Below are positions 1-5,424 of a DNA stretch of 9,547 nt, piece by piece. The notes beneath the pieces were generated by a model. It did not search any database and was not told where the DNA came from. It saw nothing but the letters and a program-made list of their open reading frames with translations. A program made the position numbers and the translations under genes. Each line of letters opens with the position of its first letter. The first letter of the stretch is position 1. The stretch comes from Christensenellaceae bacterium. GTDB taxonomy: Bacteria; Bacillota; Clostridia; Christensenellales; UBA1750. Location: positions 1 to 9,547 of the forward strand of contig JAITTC010000247.1 in assembly GCA_031287285.1 (NCBI GenBank), given 5' to 3'.

Positions 1-635
1 AGTCCGGCAAGCAGATCATCCTGTCTTCCGATAAAAAGCCGAAGGATATCCCAACGCTTGAAGAGCGCCTGCGCTCGCGCTTTGAATGGGGCCTGATCGT
101 CGACATCGCAAAGCCTGACTTTGAAACCAGGATCGCGATTTTGCGCAAAAAGGCCGAAATCGAGGGCATCGAGGTGCCCGACGAGGTCAACGCCCTCATC
201 GCCACGCGCGTGGAATCGAACATCCGCGAGCTCGAGGGCACGCTCAACCGCGTCATCGCCTTTTCAAGGCTTGGCAAGCGCGAAATCGACCTTGAAACCG
301 CCCAGCTGGCCCTTCAAGAGATGTTCCTCATCAAGGACCCCCGCCGCCTGACCATGGACCTGATCCTGGCCATGACCGCCGAATTCTTCAGCTCTTCGGC
401 CGCCGATATAAAGTCCAAAAAGCGCAACCGCGACATCAGCCTGCCGCGCCATGTCGCCATGTTCCTTTGCCGCGAGATCAACGGCGCCTCGCTGCCCCGC
501 ATCGGCGCGGAATTCGGCGGGCGCGACCACAGCACCGTCATGCACGCGATTGCCAAGGTGGAAGAAGCGATGCGCGTCGATCAGGTTTTCGCCAAGACGG
601 TCGACGACCTTCGAAATAAGATTTTCGACAGTTAG
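1..635 (+). CDS. dnaA: Chromosomal replication initiator DnaA (3' part, 5' end outside window)
   Basis: DnaA is the AAA+ ATPase that binds 9-bp DnaA boxes, oligomerises and melts oriC. The reading frame starts at base 3 and gives 210 visible residues before TAG at 633-635, about half of a usual 440-460 residue DnaA; Walker A and B lie upstream of the window. Visible in order (residues counted from base 3): sensor 1 region IILSSD (5-10); box VII RLRSRFEWGL with the arginine-finger position R26 (E. coli R285); sensor 2 R75 in RELEGTLNR (E. coli R334); then domain IV with the DNA-binding signature LPRIGAEFGGRDHST ending at D175-H176-S177-T178. All expected key residues are present and there is no frameshift. 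It is followed after 47 bases by dnaN, probably in one operon. The + strand here has more C than G, unlike gyrB onward. Family identification is certain from these motifs. Confidence 0.98.
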   Translation, partial: SGKQIILSSDKKPKDIPTLEERLRSRFEWGLIVDIAKPDFETRIAILRKKAEIEGIEVPDEVNALIATRVESNIRELEGTLNRVIAFSRLGKREIDLETAQLALQEMFLIKDPRRLTMDLILAMTAEFFSSSAADIKSKKRNRDISLPRHVAMFLCREINGASLPRIGAEFGGRDHSTVMHAIAKVEEAMRVDQVFAKTVDDLRNKIFDS

Positions 636-682
636 CCCAAGCCCCATTCATCCAAGCCCACACAAATTGAAGGAGAGAGTTT

Positions 683-1792
683 ATGCATTTCATCTGCCAA
701 AGAGACGAGCTCCTTTCCGCCCTGAACGCGGCCCTGCGCGCCATTCCCAGCCGCTCGCCCATGCAAATCCTCGAAAATCTCTACATCCGGGCGGATTCAG
801 ACGGGCTGAGCCTGACCGGCAGCGATCTAAACTTCGGCGTAGAGGCGCGCTTTTCCGGCACCATCGAAACCGAGGGCGAAATCCTCCTGCCCGGCAGGCT
901 TTTTGGCGAGATCGTCCGCAAGCTCCCGGCCGGCGAGGTGAGCCTGCAGGTAAACGACAGGTTCACCGCGGTGATCCGCGTAAACGGCTCGCGGACCACC
1001 CTGCAGGGCCTTTCCGCCCAGGAATACCCCCGCCTGCCCGAGATCGAAAACGCCCATAATATCGAGCTTTCAGCGGAAGCCTTCCGCGATATGGTGCAGC
1101 AGACGAGCTTTGCCGTCGCGCAAGACGATTCCAGGCCGATTTTAACCGGCTGCCTGCTAGAGATCGACGGCGAAACCATCAACATGGTCGCGCTGGACGG
1201 CTTCCGCCTGGCGCTTAAGACCTGCGACCTTCTTTCCGCTTCCGAAGCCTTTTCCTGCGTGATCCCCGGGCGATCCCTGCAGGAAATCGCAAGGCTCATC
1301 GGCGACGGCGACGAGAGCCTAACATTGCAGTTCAGCCCAAGCCACGCCTTTATGGCCCTTGGCGCGCTGCGCGCCGCCATTCGCCTGCTCGACGGCGAGT
1401 TCGTCAAATACCGCCAGCTGATCCCTTCCGAGAGCCAAACCACCATGCGCGTAAATCGCGACGCTTTAAGCGACTGCGTCGAGCGCGCCTTCCTAATGGC
1501 GCGAGAGGGCCGCAATAACCTGCTGAAATTCTCGATCTCGGAAGAAAACCTGACGATCTCCTCCAACAGCGAGCTTGGCGACGTCTTCGAGCAGCTGCCC
1601 ATCATCTCCCAGGGCAATCCCCTCGAAATTTCCTTTAACGCGCGCTATATTTCAGATGCCATCAAGGCCCTCTCGGTCGAGGAGGTCCTCTTCAAGTGCA
1701 ATACCAGCATCAGCCCCTGCGTGCTCACCCCGGTGGAGGGCGAGGACTTTACCTTCCTCGTTCTGCCCGTGCGCACCTACCAGGGCGCATAG
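683..1792 (+). CDS. dnaN: DNA polymerase III beta subunit (sliding clamp)
   Basis: DnaN forms the dimeric ring that tethers DNA polymerase III to DNA and recruits many partners through a hydrophobic cleft in its third domain. The product is 369 residues, normal for the family (about 365-380), with three clamp folds of roughly 120 residues each. Recognisable pieces are the N-terminus MHFICQRDELLSALN, the domain 1 stretch LPGRLFGEIVRKLP, the domain 2 stretch SRPILTGCLLEI followed by ALDGFRLAL, the domain 3 entry LLDGEFVKYRQLIP, and the C-terminal SPCVLTPVEGEDFTFLVLPVR (LPVR at 361-364). The start is ATG 683, set by an AAGGAGAG ribosome site at 670-677 five bases upstream. The gene lies 47 bases after dnaA with no visible promoter in the gap, so co-transcription is likely. 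The 3' end is intact and is followed by recF after 27 bases. The + strand is C-rich relative to G, as in dnaA and recF. Confidence 0.98.
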   Translation: MHFICQRDELLSALNAALRAIPSRSPMQILENLYIRADSDGLSLTGSDLNFGVEARFSGTIETEGEILLPGRLFGEIVRKLPAGEVSLQVNDRFTAVIRVNGSRTTLQGLSAQEYPRLPEIENAHNIELSAEAFRDMVQQTSFAVAQDDSRPILTGCLLEIDGETINMVALDGFRLALKTCDLLSASEAFSCVIPGRSLQEIARLIGDGDESLTLQFSPSHAFMALGALRAAIRLLDGEFVKYRQLIPSESQTTMRVNRDALSDCVERAFLMAREGRNNLLKFSISEENLTISSNSELGDVFEQLPIISQGNPLEISFNARYISDAIKALSVEEVLFKCNTSISPCVLTPVEGEDFTFLVLPVRTYQGA

Positions 1793-1819
1793 GGCGGCGC
1801 CTTTTAAGCTGAAGATCAA

Positions 1820-2899
1820 ATGAAGATCCTCGAACTGAGCCTTTTTAACTTTCGCAACTACGAGGAAGAGCATTTTCTACCAAAAGCCGGGGTCAACATC
1901 CTCCTTGGCGAAAACGCCCAGGGGAAGACCAATCTCCTCGAAGCGATCTTCCTTTGCTGCCTGGGGCGTTCGCACCGAACGCCCCGCGAAAGGGAGCTCA
2001 TCCGCTACGATCAGCCCCTTGCCTCCGTGCTTCTTCGCTGCGAAAAGGGCGACGTCACAAGGTCGATCCGCGTCAGCCTCTCGCAGGAGCAGAGACGGCG
2101 GGTCTTTTTGGATTCCCTTCCCGTGCAGAACATCGGCGAGTTGATGGGGCAGCTCAACTGCGTGCTCTTCGCGCCGGAGCATCTCTCCATCGTAAAGCAG
2201 GGCCCTTCCGAACGCCGCCGCTTCATCGACATGGAGATTTCCCAAACCTACCCGAGCTATTTTTACGCCTTGCAGCAATATGCGCACATCCTTCGCCAGC
2301 GCAACAACCTGCTCAAGGCCATCGCAGACGACCCCTCCTTGCTGAAAACCCTCTCTGCCTGGGATGAGCAGATGGCGAAAACGGCCGCCTTCCTCATTCG
2401 CCAGCGCCGCCTCTTTCTCGAAAAGCTCTCGGAGCTTGCCAGGCGCAATCATTTTGAGATTTCGGGCCAAAAAGAAGGGCTTTTATTAAGATATGAGCCC
2501 AATTTAGAGGATGAAGAGCCTGCTTCCATCCTGAACGCGCTTGAAAGTGGCCGAAAGAGAGATCTTCGCCTGCTTTCAAGCCAAATCGGCCCGCATCGGG
2601 ATGATTTCGCCCTAATTCTAGACGGAAGGGACCTGCGCGCCTTCGGCTCGCAGGGGCAGCAGCGCACGGCAGCCCTCGCGCTGAAGCTCTCTGAGCTCGA
2701 CTTGATTTATCAAGAAACCGGAGAATGGCCCATTTTGATGCTCGACGACGTTCTTTCCGAGCTCGACTCCGCGCGGCAGGGCTTTTTGCTCGAAAGGGTT
2801 CTTCCCGTGCAAACCTTTTTAACCACCGCCCTCCCTGTGGAAAAGATGCAGGGGGCCTTCCTTTTCCTTGTGGAAAACGGCCATGTCCAGCCGGGTTAG
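1820..2899 (+). CDS. recF: DNA replication and repair protein RecF
   Basis: RecF is an SMC/ABC-like ATPase that works with RecO and RecR to load RecA at single-strand gaps. The product is 359 residues, normal length. The N-terminus carries the family pattern LSLFNFRNY (6-14), then Walker A GENAQGKTN (30-38), the LFAPEHLSIVKQGPSERRRFID region in the middle, the ABC signature FGSQGQQRT (275-283) and Walker B PILMLDDVLSELD (304-316) with acidic D309-D310. ATG 1820 is the first start after an in-frame stop at 1805-1807. It lacks a clear Shine-Dalgarno sequence (only GAAG at 1811-1814), so translation may be coupled to dnaN 27 bases upstream. The last 65 bases contain two exact TGTGGAAAA 9-mers at 2836-2844 and 2869-2877 (TTTTCCACA on the minus strand), 33 bases apart and in the same codon phase, encoding PVEK and LVEN. 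They overlap the proposed origin. There is no yaaA-type S4 gene between dnaN and recF. Confidence 0.98.
   Translation: MKILELSLFNFRNYEEEHFLPKAGVNILLGENAQGKTNLLEAIFLCCLGRSHRTPRERELIRYDQPLASVLLRCEKGDVTRSIRVSLSQEQRRRVFLDSLPVQNIGELMGQLNCVLFAPEHLSIVKQGPSERRRFIDMEISQTYPSYFYALQQYAHILRQRNNLLKAIADDPSLLKTLSAWDEQMAKTAAFLIRQRRLFLEKLSELARRNHFEISGQKEGLLLRYEPNLEDEEPASILNALESGRKRDLRLLSSQIGPHRDDFALILDGRDLRAFGSQGQQRTAALALKLSELDLIYQETGEWPILMLDDVLSELDSARQGFLLERVLPVQTFLTTALPVEKMQGAFLFLVENGHVQPG
2836..2844 (-). promoter_or_regulatory. DnaA box 1 (TTTTCCACA), inside recF
   Basis: Exact match to TTWTNCACA on the minus strand, lying in the codons for PVEK near the RecF C-terminus. It is 33 bases, about three helical turns, from the next copy in the same orientation. 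Confidence 0.65.
2869..2877 (-). promoter_or_regulatory. DnaA box 2 (TTTTCCACA), inside recF
   Basis: Second exact minus-strand copy, in the codons for LVEN at the RecF C-terminus. The phase and spacing relative to box 1 would put both on the same face of the helix. Confidence 0.65.
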
Positions 2900-2900
2900 G

Positions 2901-2979
2901 CGCCTTCTTTTTTATTTTTTACCCCCTCCGCCCTCCGCCCTTTTTCAAAACTCGCCCCTTTTTTTCCTTCCCTTTTGCC
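2901..2979 (+). other. Polypyrimidine tract after recF
   Basis: About 85% of the bases from 2901 to 2980 are C or T on the + strand, including a T6-A-T6 run at 2908-2920 and runs of C and T to 2976. It starts directly after the recF stop. The T6-A-T6 run could help end the dnaA-dnaN-recF transcript, but the only stem just before it is three base pairs (2890-2892 with 2899-2901), so I do not call an intrinsic terminator. The tract lies between DnaA boxes 2 and 3 of the candidate origin. Confidence 0.6.
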
Positions 2980-3022
2980 ACGGCTGTGGAATTCTTTTTA
3001 AAAAGCCCGCCTTTCTCTGTTG

Positions 3023-3031
3023 TTTTCCACA
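3023..3031 (+). promoter_or_regulatory. DnaA box 3 (TTTTCCACA)
   Basis: Exact TTWTNCACA match on the + strand in non-coding DNA, 54 bases (about five helical turns) before the next same-strand copy. A 12-base palindrome CTTTTTAAAAAG lies just upstream at 2994-3005. Confidence 0.7.
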
Positions 3032-3076
3032 TTGGCCGCCATCTAAAAAAGCGCCTTGCCTCGCTTCAAATTTGGC

Positions 3077-3094
3077 TTTTCCACATCATACACA
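3077..3094 (+). promoter_or_regulatory. DnaA box 4 plus abutting near-consensus box
   Basis: TTTTCCACA at 3077-3085 is an exact consensus match and is followed with no spacer by TCATACACA at 3086-3094, which differs from TTATNCACA at one position. The head-to-tail arrangement suggests cooperative DnaA binding. The second unit is the weaker call. Confidence 0.65.
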
Positions 3095-3158
3095 GCACTA
3101 CTCCTTCGACTACTGCTAGAAAGAATTCCACCGAATCCTTTCTTCTTCCGTCTTCCGT

Positions 3159-3167
3159 TGTGGAAAG
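3159..3167 (-). promoter_or_regulatory. Near-consensus DnaA box (CTTTCCACA)
   Basis: The minus strand reads CTTTCCACA, one mismatch (first base) from the TTTTCCACA copies nearby. It is the last strong candidate before the AT-rich island that starts about 50 bases further on. Confidence 0.45.
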
Positions 3168-3217
3168 GCTCTCTTCCCCCCGATGCAAGAAGAGCTGAAT
3201 TCTTTCGCGTTTTGCAC

Positions 3218-3260
3218 TTTTAATTTTTCGTCAAAAATGATATATTATATATTGAAGGGA
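3218..3260. other. AT-rich island, candidate DNA unwinding element
   Basis: A stretch of about 43 bases with only a handful of G/C, including an uninterrupted A/T run at 3240-3253, in a window that is otherwise roughly 60% GC. It sits directly after the DnaA-box cluster, where an unwinding element is expected, and also overlaps a likely gyrB promoter. The two roles are compatible. Confidence 0.5.
3238..3246 (+). promoter_or_regulatory. Candidate extended -10 promoter for gyrB
   Basis: TG-A-TATATT at 3238-3246 matches an extended -10 element (TGn plus TATAAT-like hexamer). No good -35 hexamer lies at the ideal 17-base distance; TTGCAC at 3212-3217 is 23 bases away, or 18 bases from an alternative -10 AATGAT at 3236-3241. 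Initiation near 3253 would give a leader of about 80 bases before gyrB. Upstream genes end with a T-rich tract, so gyrB probably needs its own promoter in this gap. Confidence 0.4.
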
Positions 3261-3318
3261 TTTTTGCGGGCGCGATTAAAAACCACCGCGCCAAACGCGA
3301 AAAGATTCCGTTTCCCTG

Positions 3319-3325
3319 GAAGGAG
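3319..3325 (+). promoter_or_regulatory. Ribosome binding site deciding the gyrB start
   Basis: GAAGGAG lies seven bases before ATG 3333. The reading frame stays open back to an ATG at 3183, but that start has no such site and would translate the AT-rich promoter/origin DNA. This site fixes the start at 3333. Confidence 0.85.
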
Positions 3326-3332
3326 CAAGAGC

Positions 3333-5264
3333 ATGGAAATCGAAAACCAGAATCTGAACTATGACGAAACCAACATCCAGGTATTGGAAGGACTCGAGGC
3401 CGTCCGCCGCCGCCCCGGCATGTATATTGGCTCGACGGACGAAAGAGGCCTTCACCACCTGGTTTATGAGATCGTCGATAATTCCATAGATGAAGCGATG
3501 GCGGGGTATTGCCGCGTTATCAAGGTCACCATCGAAAAGGATGAGTCCATTACCGTATCGGACGATGGGCGGGGCATTCCCTGCGGCATTCAGCCCAAGG
3601 TGGGCAAGACCGCGGTGGAGGTCTGCCTGACGATGCTGCATGCTGGCGGAAAGTTCGGCGGGGGAGGCTATAAGGTTTCGGGCGGGCTGCATGGCGTCGG
3701 CCTTTCGGTGGTCAACGCTCTTTCATCCAAGCTCTTTGTCGAGGTCTGGCAGGATGGAAAGATCCATAAGCAGAGCTATACCCGCGGCGCCCCCGATATG
3801 GATCTGTATGTGGATGGGGAAACCGATCAAACCGGCACGAAGATCAACTTTATGCCGGATGAAGAGGTTTTTGAAGACACGAAGGCCTTTTCTTTCGATA
3901 CCTTGAAGCGCCGCCTGCGCGAGTTGGCCTTTTTAAACGCGGGAATTCGCATTGAGCTGGAAGATAAGCGGGAAGAAGACGAAAAGAAGGGCGAATATTA
4001 CTACGAGGGCGGAATCAAGTCCTTCGTTGAATATTTAAATAAGACCAAGGATACCCTGGGCGATGCGCCGATCATGTACTTTACGGGCAAGAGGGCCGAC
4101 GTGAGCATCGAGGTGGCCATGCAATACAACGACGGCTACCAGGAGCAGATCTATGCCTTTGCCAACAATATCAACACCCATGAGGGCGGAACCCATTTAG
4201 AGGGCTTCAGGCGGGCCTTAACCCGCGTGATCAACGACTACGGCCGCAAGGTAAAGATTTTGAAAGACAGCGACCAAAACCTAACCGGCGAGGATATCCG
4301 CGAGGGTTTAACCGCCGTGATTTCGGTCAAGCTCGAGGAGCCGCAGTTCGAAGGGCAGACGAAGATGAAGCTCGGCAACTCCGAGGTTCGCGGCTATGTC
4401 GATAGCATTTGCGCCGAGGGCTTGGGAACCTTCCTCGAAGAAAACCCCGGCGTGGCGAGGATTGTTTTAGATAAGTGCATGATGGCCAACCGCGCGAGGG
4501 AGGCGGCCCGGAAGGCGAGGGAGCTAACCCGCCGAAAGACCGTTCTGGAATCGTCTTCCCTGCCAGGAAAGCTCGCCGATTGCAGCGAAAGGGATCCATC
4601 CAAGTGCGAAATCTTCATTGTGGAGGGCGATAGCGCGGGCGGTTCCGCAAAAAGCGGCCGCGATCGCAACTTTCAGGCCATTTTGCCCCTGCGCGGCAAG
4701 ATCCTCAACGTAGAAAAAACAAGGCTCGATAAAATCCTTGCCAATGCCGAAATCAAGGCGATGATCACCGCCTTCGGGGCTGGAATCGGCGATGATTTCG
4801 ATACCGCCAGGCTGCGCTACCACCGCATCGTCTGCATGACGGACGCGGATGTGGACGGCTCCCACATCCGCATCCTGCTGCTGACCTTCTTTTATCGCTA
4901 TATGCGGCCACTGATTGAACAGGGCCATGTTTATATCGCGAGGCCGCCGCTCTATAAGGTAACGAAAAACAGGGTGGAACGCTACCTTTATGATGATGCC
5001 GCCCTCAATGAGTATCTGGATGTGGTCGGGCGCGGCAACGACGTGCTGATCTCGCGCTATAAGGGCCTTGGGGAGATGAGCGCGGAGCAGCTTTGGGACA
5101 CGACGATGGACCCAAATAACCGCATCATGCTGCGCGTACAGCTCGACGACGCGATGAAGGCAGACGAGATGTTCTCGCTGCTGATGGGCGATAAGGTCGA
5201 GCCTCGCAAAGAGTTCATTCAAGAAAACGCCGACCTGGTCGCTCTGGAGGAGCTAGACATTTAA
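3333..5264 (+). CDS. gyrB: DNA gyrase subunit B
   Basis: GyrB is the ATPase and TOPRIM subunit of gyrase, which as A2B2 introduces negative supercoils using ATP. From ATG 3333 the product is 643 residues, the usual size in Bacillota and without the long insertion of E. coli GyrB. Visible in order: EAVRRRPGMYIGST near the N-terminus; GHKL ATPase with catalytic E46 and Mg-binding N50 in YEIVDNSIDEA (E. coli E42, N46), D77 in DDGRGIP, and the ATP-lid segment GGKFGGGGYKVSGGLHGVG; a transducer domain; TOPRIM with E431 in EGDSAGGSA and D504/D506/D508 in DADVDGSH (E. coli E424, D498, D500, D502); and a C-terminal GDKVEPRKEFIQENA. All catalytic residues are present. A longer frame from 3183 adds 50 low-complexity residues with no family counterpart. 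gyrA follows after 160 bases. From here on G exceeds C on the + strand, opposite to dnaA-recF. Confidence 0.98.
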   Translation: MEIENQNLNYDETNIQVLEGLEAVRRRPGMYIGSTDERGLHHLVYEIVDNSIDEAMAGYCRVIKVTIEKDESITVSDDGRGIPCGIQPKVGKTAVEVCLTMLHAGGKFGGGGYKVSGGLHGVGLSVVNALSSKLFVEVWQDGKIHKQSYTRGAPDMDLYVDGETDQTGTKINFMPDEEVFEDTKAFSFDTLKRRLRELAFLNAGIRIELEDKREEDEKKGEYYYEGGIKSFVEYLNKTKDTLGDAPIMYFTGKRADVSIEVAMQYNDGYQEQIYAFANNINTHEGGTHLEGFRRALTRVINDYGRKVKILKDSDQNLTGEDIREGLTAVISVKLEEPQFEGQTKMKLGNSEVRGYVDSICAEGLGTFLEENPGVARIVLDKCMMANRAREAARKARELTRRKTVLESSSLPGKLADCSERDPSKCEIFIVEGDSAGGSAKSGRDRNFQAILPLRGKILNVEKTRLDKILANAEIKAMITAFGAGIGDDFDTARLRYHRIVCMTDADVDGSHIRILLLTFFYRYMRPLIEQGHVYIARPPLYKVTKNRVERYLYDDAALNEYLDVVGRGNDVLISRYKGLGEMSAEQLWDTTMDPNNRIMLRVQLDDAMKADEMFSLLMGDKVEPRKEFIQENADLVALEELDI

Positions 5265-5273
5265 GCGCCGCGA

Positions 5274-5328
5274 AGCTTTTTTAGGGCAGATGCAGGGGAA
5301 AACTTCCCCTGCACCGCTCTTAAAAGCT
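5274..5328 (+). repeat. gyrB-gyrA spacer hairpin
   Basis: A perfect 10-bp stem, TGCAGGGGAA at 5291-5300 with TTCCCCTGCA at 5304-5313, closes a three-base AAC loop. It sits inside a second pair, AGCTTTT 5274-5280 with AAAAGCT 5322-5328. No T-run directly follows the stem, so it does not look like an intrinsic terminator, although TTTTTT at 5277-5282 precedes it. It may stabilise or process the gyrB-gyrA transcript, or be a copy of a dispersed intergenic repeat: a similar G-rich/C-rich stem with a three-base loop occurs after gyrA (7999-8019). I see no convincing promoter in the spacer. Confidence 0.6.
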
Positions 5329-5424
5329 AAGCCGTTGCTGGGCAGAACCTAACCGCATTCAAGCGGGAAGGGAACGCTGAAATATTCCGGCGAAGGAAGG
5401 GCCTTCGCAGGGAGGAGAAAAAGA

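Larger units (their letters stand above)
2836..3260. other. Candidate chromosomal replication origin (oriC)
   Basis: Seen: four exact copies of TTTTCCACA, which fits the DnaA-box consensus TTWTNCACA, at 2836-2844 and 2869-2877 (minus) and 3023-3031 and 3077-3085 (plus). One-mismatch boxes are TCATACACA 3086-3094 (plus, directly abutting the previous box), CTTTCCACA 3159-3167 (minus) and TTTTGCACT 3210-3218 (plus). A weaker AATTCCACA lies at 2985-2993 (minus). I found no other exact copy in the window. An AT-rich island (3218-3260) follows the boxes and could be the unwinding element. Hand counts show + strand GC skew strongly negative over 2881-3180 (about 101 C to 43 G) and near zero or positive from 3181 onward. 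Known: bacterial origins combine DnaA boxes, an AT-rich unwinding element and a skew sign change, usually next to dnaA. Inferred: this gap is oriC or part of a multipartite oriC. The region upstream of dnaA is not visible, so a second box cluster there cannot be excluded. Confidence 0.75.
3203..3302. repeat. 10-bp inverted repeat flanking the AT-rich island
   Basis: TTTCGCGTTT at 3203-3212 and its exact reverse complement AAACGCGAAA at 3293-3302 face each other across 80 bases that hold the AT-rich island and the probable gyrB promoter. It could be an operator pair, an origin-binding site pair or chance. I do not recognise a known regulator site. Confidence 0.4.

Noticed and set aside
781..1617. 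278-codon open frame on - opposite dnaN
   Set aside because: Ser/Arg-rich antisense shadow of a high-GC gene; dnaN on the + strand is unambiguous.
2890..2920. Intrinsic terminator right after recF
   Set aside because: There is a T6-A-T6 run, but the stem before it is only three base pairs (GCC 2890-2892 with GGC 2899-2901), so termination is possible but not supported as a hairpin terminator.
2725..3198. 157-codon open frame on + spanning the recF end and the gap
   Set aside because: It overlaps conserved RecF codons out of frame, and its continuation is low-complexity Pro/Phe/Ser from the pyrimidine tract; no stop arises because of base composition. No ribosome site or domain.
3183..3332. 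Upstream extension of gyrB to ATG 3183 (693 residues)
   Set aside because: The extra 50 residues have no GyrB counterpart, cover the AT-rich promoter/origin DNA and lack a ribosome site; ATG 3333 has GAAGGAG seven bases upstream and starts a normal GyrB.
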